A stretch of DNA of 60,000 nt from Chrysomallon squamiferum. Its lineage: Eukaryota > Mollusca > Gastropoda > Neomphalida > Peltospiridae. Of the stretch, positions 25,686 through 38,360 are shown in pieces. The position numbers and the translations under genes are program-made. Location: positions 2,289,140 to 2,349,139 of the forward strand of contig CM022669.1 of assembly GCA_012295275.1 (NCBI GenBank), given 5' to 3'. The notes beneath the pieces were generated by a model that saw only the letters and a program-made list of their open reading frames with translations, did not search any database and was not told the DNA's origin. The number at the start of each line of letters is the position of its first letter. The stretch's first letter is position 1.

Positions 25686-26527
25686 GTATTATAATTATTA
25701 AGAATTGTATTATAAAGTTAATAAAATACGAGCTATTTTTTGCACATGATTCTATTTAGGTTACAGAATTAGAATGATCTCTAATATTATTTTATGTTAA
25801 CGTGAAAGATGTAATGGATGTTGCATAAATAAATTCATAAATAAAATAAATTTTGTTGTTTAATGTTGTTGCTTTGGGTTTTATTTTATTATTTTTATTT
25901 ATTTATTTAGTATTATTTTTTGTTGTTGTTGTTAAAACAGACGCTCAATTGTATCATTTATAATCATGCCGAATAATACTGGGTAATTTTAAAATATACA
26001 TTTGCAAAACTGTATTTTGTACGCTCAGTTAATTTTTTCTTCTGATTTTTATTTTTCTATTTAATCTTTCTTTCTTTCTTTTCTTGAGAACATTACAAGA
26101 AAATATTATTCAAATTTTAATTTAATCTGTTAACAAGATTGTTGACATTCATTTTATGTACAAAACCCACAAATGAATGCTGGGAACGTGCGTATGAACA
26201 TTAAAACAAGCGTTGATCTAGTTGATTCAGTTTTGCTATCAGTACAATACGCCTCATTTGAAAGGACCCATAACTTCGGTTAAAAATAGAGTAAATTAAT
26301 TTTATTTTTTATTATTCACATTATTTTTTTATTTTACATTTCCAGAACCTTTACGTTGGGTTTACATTTTACAAAACGACTAAATGTAGTTTTTAGTTCG
26401 ACGGAAACGCTGAACAATCTGCCTCTCCCATCAGGCAATTATTATATTTACGGTTAAGCTATGACTGAAACCCTGTAATTTTACGAGCTTCTACAAATAT
26501 TTAACAGTCAGAAGAAATCTCGAGAAA
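24008..26527. other. Intergenic AT-rich region
   Basis: Holds microsatellites, including (TG)n at about 24383-24399, (CAA)n/(TAA)n at 24989-25021, (AAT)n at 25545-25583 and (TA)n at 25629-25682. It also holds the likely poly(A) site of MCL1-like B. No gene is supported. Confidence 0.65.
25545..25682. repeat. (AAT)n and (TA)n microsatellites
   Basis: About 13 AAT triplets (25545-25583), a 45-bp spacer, then about 27 TA dinucleotides (25629-25682). Confidence 0.95.
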
Positions 26528-29215
26528 ATGATGATAAACATGCAAGTGAATGAAATGACTTGGGCCAAAAAATGGAATTCTGAAATGTCAAACTCTAAGA
26601 ATTGGACTATTGGTGAATCAGTCCCAAACTATCCACCAGTGAAAAGGACTCCGTCAAAAGTGAGAATAATTAAATATTTAATAATAAAAGACATATATTT
26701 GAAAGTATTTACAATGAATCGATTTATCCACCTAACATTCTAATTTTTATATTTTAAATTTACTAACAATGTAATTACTGATTATTTAAACATAATTTAA
26801 TGCTAACTTAATATTAACAGATACAGGCACAGTTTATTTTTGTGAATTATCGTCAGCCACTTAGTGACTTAACAAGTACAGATATTCATGCATTCACATA
26901 AATACAAAAACTTATTAATCATCCAAAGGTGATTTTCTACCAACAAGTAAATTTCTATTTATCTTTCAATTTTATTTCAGTTTATGTAAATCATCAAATA
27001 ATCAAAAATAGCTGAATGTTTTTATTTTGTAGAAATCTATGGATATGGAAACTGGATACAAGCTTATTAATATCATGGATCAAAATACAAAAGAAATAAA
27101 ACAAAAACAACCAGAACCCAAGAGTAATAGAAATGTAATATAAATAACAAAATTTAGCATATACTGAAAAATCAACACTTTAAGATTCAAATTAATATAT
27201 GTAGATGCAGTTATATGCTGATTAAATAAGAAATTGTGATTTCTAAGTTTTCAGCATTTTGTTAGCAAGACATTAAAGGTTTGTTAATATTATTAAAGTT
27301 TGTAACTGAAAGCAGGATATATTTTATGCATGTGTAAATAAGTTCTAGGCCTAAATGTAGATTAGTAATGAAATTAATATTTATATCTACATCTTGTGAA
27401 AATGGGATATATAATTAAGTGATTTAAATCAATTAATATGAGATACTGTTTTGTTTGATTGTTGTTTTTTTTTTTTTTTTTTTTTTTGTAAAGTTTTATT
27501 TTAATCTCCATTAAGTTGTTATTACTTGTAATTACTGTGCAGTCCTTTCTAAGTGAAGACATTAGGAGAGGTCTGGAATTTCGTGAAGCTTATGACAAAG
27601 AATTCCAAGAGAGACGGGCATGGCTTGACCAAGTAAAGAAAGAGAATGACGTTATAATGGAAATAGTTCTCAAGTCAGTGTGAAAAAGAAATATATCATT
27701 GCGGTTAAATTAAATTTAATCATATCATAGAAGAAAAACTTAAGCTTAACTGATAACAAGATGTAATTTAATCAAATAGTGACAAGTGTTGAAAATGCAC
27801 CTTTTTTTAACCTGACATTCCATTTAAAATGGAACAATTTTTGAATCAATTATGAACCACAATGACTTATTCCTCAACCCATTAGATAATTTCTTTAAAC
27901 ATGTAGTAATAGTCAAATTGGGGGTGTGAAAAGAAGTATTTTAATGTTGGCACTTGTTAGAGTAAATCACTGGTTCTACCTGGTGCAAAGAAAAGTATCT
28001 AAGGAGACAGTAAAGTTTTCTGATTCTCTTATTTTCATTCAGTGTGTATTGTAAATAAAAAAATATTTACTGTTTTATGAGATGGTTGGAATAATATTGT
28101 GGGTGGTGGAAATGAAAAAGGTAAATGTGCTGGTATCAAAATAACTGTCAAAACTTAGAAATGTTATTTATGTTCTCACACTTGACACTATCACAATATC
28201 CTTTTATCATTCACATAAAATTTCATGACAAAAATCAGGAAAGTAACAAATAAAATTTAAACTATAAATAAATGTAAACATTTTATATTTAAAAATGTGT
28301 GTTATATGTTTATGAAACCATCATCAAAAATAAATGTTTGATATATTTGTTAATTATTTATTATTAACATTTTTCTTTTCTCTTCTTTATCTTCCTTCTT
28401 TTTTTTTTTCTTTTTTTTCTTTTTGACATTTTATAATAAAAAATAAAATTAAAATATTAAAAATTAAGCTCTCAAAAGGAAACTTTTAATGCAAAAGAAA
28501 GAACAAATTTCTATATAAATAGTCACAAATCAGACTCAGGGTCTGTCAAGCAGCTGAGTGAAACAAAAAGAAGTAATGACTCGGCTGATGTCAGAAATGC
28601 CAGTGACACCAACAGGAGCCAAGCCTCCTTTCTGGCTGATCGACTTAAGGAGCTCACTGAAGTAAAACTGAGCAAGGACACACCTGAAACCATATACAGC
28701 AAGGAGGCACTGGAAGACAGACACAAAGGCACATCTGACTGTAGCAGAAAGAGGAACAAATCTGAACTAAATCGAAGAGAACATCCATATCATGGCAAAC
28801 GAAATATGTCTGACTCTATGTTGAAACAGATTTCAATGCTTTTTGAACAACGACTTGCTAATCTGCTGGCAGGAGGTATATTCATTTATGTTTATCAAGT
28901 TTTAGACTGTAAAAGTATTTGTTTTTTTAAATTCCATATAGTGAAAATTTATTGATTTTCCTGCAATTAGAGAGAGAGAAAAAAAGTTGTTTTCTAACTA
29001 CATGAATTTGTTGGGTTTTGGGGGTTTTTTTTGTCATCAATTTAATTAAAATTCTATTTTCAGATCTTCTTATTTAAAATTTTTGTTTTACTTTAGACAA
29101 TGAAGATGAATATCAGAAAGAAAATGAAGAGCCCAAACAAAACAAATGTGAAAACACTACATCTTTAAAATGGAATTCACCAAATTTCAAAATTAAAGTG
29201 TGCTATTCAAATTAA
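26528..29215 (+). CDS. Unrecognised charged, coiled-coil-like protein
   Basis: Five exons with matching phases: 26528-26659, 27033-27134, 27543-27673, 28523-28875 and 29097-29215, giving 278 residues from the ATG at 26528 to TAA. I do not recognise the family. Exon 3 encodes the most conserved-looking part, a charged helix (SEDIRRGLEFREAYDKEF, then ERRAWLDQVKKEND). Exon 4 is Ser/Asp/Lys-rich and low in hydrophobics, ending with another amphipathic helix (SMLKQISMLFEQRLANLLAG). Exon 5 is acidic then basic. No signal peptide or membrane segment is seen. Composition suggests a scaffold, centrosomal or nuclear protein, but that is only a guess. The acceptor of exon 4 has a poor pyrimidine tract. 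Exon 1 might be preceded by a non-coding exon. Exon joins are supported by phase but not by homology. Confidence 0.65.
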
Positions 29216-30126
29216 CATTGTTACCTCAACTGAATGACAAAATTTATTGTCATTATATTTTACAGCTCTGTAGATACTTTCAGTTAATTCACATGCTAAT
29301 AATATAGTTTCCTCTAATGACTGACTAGATTATCTACATATATCTGTTATTGGACAGAATGAAAATATTGATAGAAAAAAAAAAAAAAAAAAATGTATAT
29401 ACACACACATATACATATCAGTATATTTACATCATAAAAAGTTGGTGCTTTGAATAGAATATTTAAATTAATTGATTTAATACATATTTTATGTATTTAA
29501 ATATTTAGAATTATAGATTTTATTTATATCTACAAACTGATTTGGAGGCTACCCAAAACATTTTATTTACAACATTATTTAAAGATTTTAGCACAGATTT
29601 CTTTTATTATTATGTTAAATAAATATAAGTATTTATTTATTGATAAAGAAAAACTTTTTTCTTATTTATTAAACTATATTACTTATTTTGATGTTTATAT
29701 GGTATTATTAATAAAATTAACCTATATTTATATGAATAATTAGTTTGTTTTTATTTATATGAACAGTTTCTATAATAAATAATTTGATAATTAACACTCA
29801 TCATAAAACTGTCCAAAATCAGGATGGGTTAAATAAATTATTGTTCCCAGCTATGCAGCAATAGGATGATAATTAAAGAACATAGAACTTTTCCTCTGTC
29901 GTAAGAGAGAAAGACCGAAACAAATAAAAATAAAGAGAAAAAGCAGTGTGGATATCTGTAGACAAATGCGGACTTGTAATATTTAAATGTCTGTTAAAAA
30001 TCGGTCTCCTAATATTGGATGTAATACAATATTTAAAAAAATATATATTTTGTTTTAAATTTTATTTAGCCGATACTACCTTCGTTTTTCCTTGCATAAA
30101 CTGGAAACAAACAAACAAACAAACAA

Positions 30127-30165
<39 letters not shown>

Positions 30166-30513
30166 ATTGACCAAGGATGCACATCTAATAATTATAACAC
30201 TACGACACTTTTCATTCATATCAACTTTAGAAAAACATTGTTTTTGAATGTCTGATCAATAAACAGTTATTTTACTGAGTAAGTCCTCGTCTTAACAAAG
30301 AATTTTGAATACTTCAAAGCGGATCACAAATGATAAAGTTATCATTTCCTGTTATACGTATAGCATTAACGTATTGTTTGCTTCTGGTCATTTAGTTAAT
30401 CATATAACGCGTTGCGGTCTAAGGGAAATAACTCTAAATAATAAATATTTCGCACTTGACAACAGAATTCATTAGACATGCAGATAATAAAACAGTTTTA
30501 TTAAAACTTTGGA
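29216..30513. other. Intergenic region
   Basis: AT-rich spacer between the coiled-coil-like gene and LRRC61. It holds a 20-bp A-run near 29373, (AAAC)n/(AAAT)n at 30105-30167, and presumably the LRRC61 promoter in its last few hundred bases. No gene is seen. Confidence 0.6.
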
Positions 30514-32477
30514 ATGGCAGAAGCCACAGGTAATTCAGTAAATAAAATAAAGTTTAAATGATCTTCTAGCCCCACTCTTTTTATTTCTTTTCAGTTAACA
30601 CTATTTGTTTTTAAATTGTGTCCTACTGTACGTAATACTATATGGCTACGTAGTAGCTATAGTACTAATATTGCAATCCCATTTCGTACAGAAATACTAT
30701 GTCAGTGTGATGTAGGATGTCGTTCATTCATTACAGTTATATTGATTTTTTTTATCACCAGATTAAAATGTAAAACAAATGTGACTAATCTCATTTTTGA
30801 AATACTACTGTTTCACTAATTCACATTTCAGTGGTATTACAGCTAATGCTTCTATGAGTACTAATACTGCGGTGACTACTATTGCATATATTAACGTGTG
30901 TTTTTTTTCTGCAACGATTGCTTAACTATTATTTAAATTCTAAATACTGATTAACAAATATATGTAGATTTTACTTTTAACTTTTACTTAAAAAACAATA
31001 ATAATAATAATAATAATAATAGTAATAATTATTTATGTTAAAAAGATTTATAATTTAAAGATAGCATATTTTTAATTTCAGATGGGAAAATCAACAAACA
31101 GCTTCTGAAAACAAGAAGTGGCGAGTTTGATGTTGAGAGCATACATTCACTTTGTCTCCGCGAAGCTGGTATAACATTGTTTACTATATTATATATATTT
31201 GTATCACAGGTATTAGAGGACTTATATATGTTCAAATTATAGGTATATGCGCGCGCACACACACACACCACACACACACACACACACAGTGGTAACTCAA
31301 GTTATGAGTACTCCAACTTATGAGTTTTCTGAGTTATGAGCAGTGCTGAGAAGAAGATGCAGATGATGTCCATTCAGTTAAAGTGTGAAATCATAGAAAA
31401 AAATGAGTGAGATGTGTGTATAGTCAACATGGCTAGGCAGTATGAGCGTAGTACTTTTACAATATGTACCATATTGAAGCAGAAGGCGTCGATAAAGGCT
31501 TAACTCCAGTCAAAGGCATTAAAATAATTTCTAAGCTGTGGATCTCTGTCCATGAAAAGATGGAGAAACCATAACCCTGTACACTTTACAAAACCAATTC
31601 AGTTCTTTACATTCTCTTTTATTTTGTTTTTATACAATATATATCATTTATACATATATTTTTCTTATTTAAAAACGCGTTACAAAAAATTGGGGTGGTT
31701 TTTTGGGGGCTCAAATGGATTAATTTTATTTCAATTAATTTCATTTGGAAAATTCATTTGAAATATAACCAAATTGAGTTACGAGCTGAGTCACAAAATG
31801 AATGAAACTCGTAAGTCAAGGTACCACTGTATATATATATATATATATATATATATTTAAATTACAGGTATATATATTTAAATTACAGGTATAGATGACT
31901 TGGGCTGTATCAGTGAATGTCTGAGTTTAGAACGTCTTGATCTGTCTAGAAACAGGATTGCCAAACTTCACAAACTTGCAGGTCTCATCAATCTGCACAC
32001 ATTAAACCTTTCAGGAAATATACTCACCTCCCTAGGTTTGTAATACATATTTAGTGATTTCTTGAGGTTTGTAATAAATTTTTAGTGATTTTACAGGTTT
32101 GTAATATATTTAGTGATTTTACTAGGTTTGTAATATACATATGTAGTGAGCTGTTTTTTGGTTTGTGACATATATTTAGTTTTGTAATATACATTTACTG
32201 CTTTTTCTAGGTTTGTAATATACATGTAGTAATATATATTTAATGATTTTGTTTTCTTTTTTCAGTTTTTAACATTCATAGTGATTTTTCTAGGTTTTTA
32301 ACATTTATAGTTATTTGTCTAAGTTTTTTACAGTGTTAAAATCCTATTCTAAGTTTGTAACATGTATTTATTGTTCCTTTTTCTTTCATATTTAGTTGAT
32401 CTTGTAACAGTTTGTTAAAAATTCAAAAAACTTTAAACATAAACAATTCTTATGCAGGAAAAACATTACATGAAAAG

Positions 32478-32510
<33 letters not shown>

Positions 32511-33105
32511 AGATGATCGAAAAGAGAAACACTTTTTATATTTTGTAATAAATTTTATCTACAGAGGGATTACAGGCTCTGGATAATCTGAGAATCTTAA
32601 ATTTGGCAGGAAACATTATAGGAAGGTTTGTTATTTAATATAAATAAACAGTTAAAGTAAATGAAAATTATTAATTTGAATAGATTTTGGGTTTTTTGTT
32701 ATTGGGTATTTTTAATAAAAGGTTATGATTAAATAACATTTGTAATGCTATTTTATAAGATACTTGTATACATATTGGTATATTTCTTTTTAAAAGTAAA
32801 ACTTTTAAACCATTTTTTTAAAACATAAAAACACTACATGTGAAGTTATTTTTCTTTTCATCTTAATCTGTTTGATATGTACACTATGAGTGGAATGAGA
32901 TGTTTGTTTTATTTCAGTTTTGACAGTCTGCTATGTCTGACCGGGTTGGAGTATTTGAAGGATCTGCGACTTAAAGATACAATTCACAACTTGTCAAATC
33001 CAGTCTGTCATAATCTCAACTACCAAACTGAAATTCTTGACATGTTTCCACATCTTCATATTCTAGATGGTAAAACTCTTAAGCTTTTAAAAAAAAAGAA
33101 CTTCC

Positions 33106-33150
<45 letters not shown>

Positions 33151-34698
33151 CAGTTATCAGGAACATGTACAAAAGAATTAAACTGGTATTTTGTCTTCTC
33201 TAACTGCAGATGTATGTCATCTTCAACAAGTACAATGCTGCAGAATTCTTGCAGCATTTTTTTATTTATTAAGAACCTATGCATTATACATAGTTATTGC
33301 CATCTTTTCTTGATTATACTATTAATAACCAATAATTAGTTGTAATTAATTAATCCCTTTCAGATGCATCTTCATAAATGTGAATATTTTTTAAATTATT
33401 ATTTTTTTTTTAAAGGGGAGAGGTTAAGAGGAAAGGGCAGTGAACTCTATGAAATGTGTCGGGAACTGGACAGAGCTCTAGAAGGTTAGCAGTTCTGTGT
33501 GAAAACACTGACAATCTCCAGGAACAGTAAACAGTTTTAGTTGCTGAATTTATGTCCAGTAACAGTAAATAATTTTTAACAACTGAAATTACGTAAACTA
33601 ACTGTAAGTCATTATGACCGTCAATGTATTTAAATATATTTTTGTATTTTGTTACAAAAAATATTTTTATTGACAACTCCTCTAGATGATTTTTTCTTGT
33701 CAGTGTATATAAATATATGTGTTTGTTTGTTATACAATATTTTCATTGACAGCTCCTCTTGATGATATCTGCTGTCAGTGTATATAAATATATGTGTTTG
33801 TTTGTTATACAATATTTTCATTGACAGCTCCTCTTGATGATATCTGCTGTCAGTGTATATAAATATATGTGTTTGTTATAGAAACTATTTTCATTGACAG
33901 CTCCTCTTGATGATTCACCTGCTATTGCTCCAGCCACACAATGGTTTTCATCTCAAGTTTTGTCTCTTCACACACCAAGAAAATTTCAGGAATCAAATCT
34001 CTCTGATGCTGAAGATCAACTGAGAAGTAATTGGGTTTTGGGGTTGTTTTTTTTAAAGAATAAATCAATTTATTTATAATTTGATAAAACTAAGTAAGAT
34101 AAATGTTGAGAAAAATTAATAAACTATGTTTAATTATAACTGCATATAGCTACATAAAAATAACCAAGCATTATCTTGAACTTGAAATAAAAGCATAGTA
34201 TATATTTTCCTTAAAATATTTGATAAATGTACTATTTGAAATTCATATGTGACAAACAGCTTAAAATGCTGCATAAAATTCAATTATATTTTCTGAAGTC
34301 TATTTGAGTAAAAACTTTTCATTTCATTCATGACATAGCATTTAGTAAAAATTGTCAAAAAATTTCCATTTTCAACAGTTGTCTTTACTATAAATGATGT
34401 TATCAATCAAAACTATTATTATTTACAAGGAGGTTTCTTGTTTTGTATTTTGAGCTAAAATTTCACTGAAATGGCTAAATCTAGAACTGCTTCTCAGTTT
34501 CATATGTTTAGCATCTGATTTAAATTTGGAAAGCAAATATGGTTTTCTAATCTACAAAATGGATTTTACATTGTATTTGTATGTATATTTACCAAGAGGA
34601 TTTGTTTTGTGATTGCAGGTCTGCTTGCTGGATGTAAAAGAGTTAGTGCTGAGGCAGATGTCAAACTGGCACAGTTACAGAAACAGCTTGATTCCTGA
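30514..34698 (+). CDS. LRRC61: Leucine-rich repeat-containing protein 61
   Basis: Eight exons: 30514-30529, 31082-31168, 31889-32035, 32565-32625, 32918-33069, 33416-33484, 33901-34026 and 34619-34698, giving 245 residues (human LRRC61 has 259). The tiny first exon codes only MAEAT. Then comes QLLKTRSGEFDVESI, matching QLLKSRTGEF in human LRRC61, followed by leucine-rich repeats (LERLDLSRNRI, LHTLNLSGNIL, LRILNLAGNII) and an LRR cap with LKDLRLKD, LSNPVC and DMFPHLHILDGERL. GKGSELYEMCRELD matches the family's GRGSEFYQLCRDLD. The C-terminus is a helical tail rich in Gln/Leu. The family's function is poorly known; LRR proteins bind other proteins. Introns 3, 4-5 and 6 contain minisatellites, two of which have copied the gene's own splice sites. 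Confidence 0.95.
31250..31288. repeat. (AC)n microsatellite
   Basis: About 18 CA repeats with one interruption, directly abutting the 5' end of Tigger-like copy B, so the left TA target site of that element is hidden or lost. Confidence 0.9.
31287..31829 (+). mobile_element. Tigger/pogo-like MITE, copy B
   Basis: Begins CAGTGGTAACTCAAGTTATG and ends GTCAAGGTACCACTG, followed by TA and a (TA)n run. The interior keeps decayed transposase N-terminus (CEIIEKNE, then VNMARQYERSTFTICTILK and a VHEKMEKP segment) joined directly to the 3' end. Shortest of the four copies. Sits in LRRC61 intron 2. Confidence 0.8.
32030..32345. repeat. Minisatellite of splice-donor-like units
   Basis: A roughly 30-bp unit AGGTTTGTAATATATATTTA plus GTGATTTTACT repeats from the donor of LRRC61 exon 3 into the intron. 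The string AG|GTTTGTAAT recurs with cut points after 32035 (the real donor), 32066, 32096, 32125 and 32210; later units decay. Confidence 0.75.
33106..33150. repeat. (AC)n microsatellite
   Basis: About 21 perfect CA repeats in LRRC61 intron 5, just after the exon at 32918-33069. Confidence 0.95.
33660..33916. repeat. 75-bp tandem repeat including a splice acceptor and exon start
   Basis: Four boundaries of the form TTGACAG|CTCCTCTTGATGAT lie at 33677 (decayed to TTGACAA), 33753, 33828 and 33901. The last is the true start of LRRC61 exon 7. Units are 73-76 bp and include TCAGTGTATATAAATATATG. Confidence 0.85.
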
Positions 34699-35149
34699 CA
34701 TCTAATGTACAATGGGACCTGAGCAAAATATGTCCTAAAATCATTTTATAGGTAAATTGTATACTGTAAAGTAGTACAAGTACAAATCTTAAATATTTTT
34801 ATATACTTCCAAATTATGTTTTATTTGAACTTATTTCATTTATTCTATCTTATTACTTTGTTCAGTTAAAGATACACACCTTCACTAACAGTAAAAATAA
34901 CACATGACTATAAAATTAAGGTTTGAAGAGATCACAAGTTTGACTTTTCCAATTTTTGATTGACTTTATTTTATTTTTAAAAAAAAGGTGTTAAAAACAG
35001 CATTAGTGAATCACTGGAAAGGTAGAAATTGTCAGTCTGTGAGGGCTTTTGCAATTACATATAATATGACATCACAAATCTGGCTCCACAGATCCTCCAG
35101 TACTTGTTATTATTGTTAAACAGTCAAACACTCTGGTGAAACGATTGTA

Positions 35150-35460
35150 TGAGGTTTCCAGTTACTGACTTCAAAATGATATTGTAATATCTACAGTTTC
35201 TACAGTTACCGAATTCAGAATGACTCTTAAATTTTGTCTGAAGTTGTTGCAGTTATAGAATTTAAAATGATACTGAAATGTCGTGTGAAGTTATTATACT
35301 TAGAGAATTCACAATGATGGTCTTGTATAATTAAAAACAGTAGGAAAGTTTACAAAGTTCTTAATTACGTAATTCAAAATTATATTGAAGTATTTTGTGA
35401 AGTTCCTAATTACAAAACTCAAAATTATAAAGAGCTCAAAATACCAGTATTACAAATAAA
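35150..35460. repeat. Degenerate minisatellite, about 55-60 bp unit
   Basis: The theme 'GAAGTT..TACAGTTAC(A)GAATTCAAAATGATAC' recurs five or six times with many changes (for example ACTTCAAAATGATATT, GAATTCAGAATGACTC, GAATTTAAAATGATAC, GAATTCACAATGATGG). Confidence 0.55.
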
Positions 35461-35627
35461 AATAATAAAAATGCTAAATTCAGCTCTGATAATAACTGAA
35501 AAGTAGTTATCAGTCCTTTTTGGTTTTAACTAAATTTGATAGTTTATATCCAAAATAAATTCCAGTAATAGACTGTCTGAAAAATAAGCATTCAGTATTT
35601 ACTCTTTTTTTGCTATTTTTCTAAGTA

Positions 35628-36482
35628 CCGTATATACTTGTGTACAAGGCAACCTTATGTATAAGTCGATGTGTATTTTAAGACCAGAAATTGCGTCATT
35701 TTAGGTATTACTTGTGTATAAGTCGACTGTAGATTCCAGGCACCGTCACTATTTTTAGACCAGTGTGACAGTGCCATGAAGGCCTACATTGTATGCCTAC
35801 TGTAACATAACTTGCACGTGCAATTCAAAGTAAGATAATTTCGGAACCTCAGCAATATTTTTTTCTATCGAAACTCTGCTACAAGACACACCCCCGATCC
35901 TATTCCTAGCGCGCTAATTGGCCGAGGCTTCGCACACTTGGCAACCGACTAGAATAACAAATATGGCGAGAAGTTGATTTTTGTTGCAGAACGTTTATAG
36001 AAATTTAGTTTGTTTTCGATTTGTCGGTAGTGGATATTAATGACGACTGCAATATTATTTCACCAAATTCTTTACAATTACACAAGTGAGTTTTGTTTAT
36101 GAAATTAGGACCGATATTTAGTGCAATTTGGCAGAGAAGTCTGCATTCCTAGATCATTGCAAGACACCGTAAGGCATAACGCCGTACTGACGGTTTTCTC
36201 GTTTGAAAATGTATTTTTATGTCGTTAAACGGAAGAATATCATGTTTTACATTCATATTTGGTTTTGTTATTTAATTTTTCAAAATTATTTATACGATAA
36301 AATTATATTTTTGAAAAGCTGAAAGACCACGATTATTTTAGATGCATCCCGTAGTAAAAAATTGTCAAAATGGCGACTCTTCAGCAACAGCTACAAAAGC
36401 ATTACCTATGTATAAGTCGACCCCCAAAATATTACCTTAATATAGTCTCCCAAAAATTTGACTTATACACAAGTATATACGG
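35628..36482. mobile_element. Complete 855-bp TIR DNA element (copy 2)
   Basis: Starts CCGTATATACTTGTGTA and ends TACACAAGTATATACGG, a 17-bp inverted repeat, with TA on each side. A motif like TTGTGTATAAGTCGAC is repeated several times just inside both ends and may be a transposase-binding site. The interior has no long frame. Family not assigned; the TA duplication fits the Tc1/mariner-pogo group. Second copy at 1-504. Confidence 0.85.
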
Positions 36483-37292
36483 TATTTATTTATTTTATTT
36501 TTTATTATTATTATTTTTTTTTTGATATCTTTGTAAACTCAACATACAAATAAGTTTCATCTTTTCACAGTTAAATGTACAACAGTAATCACTGTAATAA
36601 CATTACTTGTTCCCAGGGGTAACAAATTCAGTTTTCATAAGCAAAAAAAAAAAAATACCCTGATTATTTTAATAAAAGTATTTTATTGTAATTTTTGTTT
36701 ATATTTTGGTGAATTGGCTTGTTTTCCCAGAGCAAATTAATTTGAAACAAATGTATTTTTTATGAACAATTAAAATATTTCTATATAATATATCTGTTTT
36801 TAAAAACTGTTTATATTTGGAAACCTTTGTATGTAAAATATTTCAGATTTCACCAAAAAACAAAAAACAATTCCTAATAAAAAATTAAGTAATGCATTCT
36901 AAGCTTTTATCAGATAAATATAAAAAAATTAATTTGATAAATATCTTAATATTTTTTCAGTTTGTATATTGAACACTGTACAAATAATGTTAAATGAAAG
37001 ACACAGACAAACATCAGTGATAAATTTAATAACATTCTTCACAAACAGGTTCACACTGACACATGCTGAGATCACAGTGAACATTACATTTGAATTCAGA
37101 GTTTTTAATTTTTCTATACATTTACTGTATTTTAAGCTTTTTCTTACTCAAAATAGGATCATACACTATTTTTCTGTATGCATGCATGTGTGTATGTCAA
37201 AAGAGAGATAGAGAGAGAATATAATGGTTAAAAAGTAACCACAACAAGAAGACAAAATTTCACATAAATAACAAATGTCCTTAAAATGATAC

Positions 37293-37298
<6 letters not shown>

Positions 37299-37333
<35 letters not shown>

Positions 37334-37342
37334 TACATATAT

Positions 37343-37373
<31 letters not shown>

Positions 37374-37405
37374 CACACACACACACACATACACACATAT
37401 ATATA
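37299..37405. repeat. Compound (TA)n/(AC)n microsatellite
   Basis: Alternating TA and CA tracts. Frames on both strands here are artefacts. Confidence 0.95.
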
Positions 37406-38089
37406 TTGGTATATAAATGTTTTATGAACATCTCAACTATTTTTAATTCCCTAAAGATGAATAGAAACACACAGTACATAAATAATTAAATATTATTAAA
37501 TTGTAAAAATTTTAAACAAAATTGAACAGATAAAAATGTCAAAATAATGCTAGTCTGTGTTTTGTAACATGAATACATTTGTTAAGTAAATGGTCAAAAC
37601 AGAAATTTGGTTAAAATCATGCTTTTCAGTGTATCTTTGGAACTTACTTTAGTTTTTTAAATAACATAACCATGAAACAATGCAAATTTTAAAAATAAAA
37701 GTGTGGATTAAATATTATAAAGCTCAATTTATCTAATGAGCATAAAACTCCCTTGCAGTAGAAAAATAATAGAATAGTGACATGTAATGAGTAAATAAAG
37801 CAACTAATTAATGTGAGAATATATAGAATTTTATGTGATAAAAAAAATATTACAATATTTCATGTTACTGTAGATCAGACTATTTGTAACATAAAACCGA
37901 GATCATTAATAGCAAATAATTCGGATACAATAGAACTGACATCTCTACACAAGGCAGTATAAAGTACTTGTTTGTCAGGCAAGAAAAACTGTCATTAAAG
38001 AATTTCTTTATTTTCAAACCATGATGTGTAATTATTATTATGTGTTCTCATTTAATAATAAAATTAATAATAATAACAACAATAATAAT

Positions 38090-38090
<1 letters not shown>

Positions 38091-38141
<51 letters not shown>
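38091..38141. repeat. (TG)n microsatellite
   Basis: About 25 perfect TG dinucleotides. Confidence 0.95.
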
Positions 38142-38144
<3 letters not shown>

Positions 38145-38360
38145 AGATAAGTACAAGTATTACAGGTAGATTATACTTAATTTTATCAGCCAAGAATTAA
38201 TAATAATAATAAAAAATCAACAACAACAATAAGAACCCAGAAATAGATTTCAAGTAGGAAAAGCTAAGGCATCCACAAATCAACAGAGCACCAAACATTA
38301 AAGATTATGAAATGTTCACATTCTGTCTCCTTTCAAAAAAAAAAAAATTTGTCACAAAAC

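Larger units (their letters stand above)
34699..38360. other. Intergenic region between LRRC61 and the membrane-protein gene
   Basis: Converging 3' ends. It includes a degenerate minisatellite (35150-35460), the complete 855-bp TIR element (35628-36482), (TA)n/(AC)n at 37299-37405, and (TG)n at 38091-38141. No gene is supported. Confidence 0.65.

Noticed and set aside
28523-28759. Minus-strand Leu/Ser-rich frames
   Set aside because: They are antisense to the phase-matched exon 28523-28875 of the coiled-coil-like gene.
31866-31868. First of two acceptors before LRRC61 exon 3
   Set aside because: It leads to an in-frame TAA after four codons.
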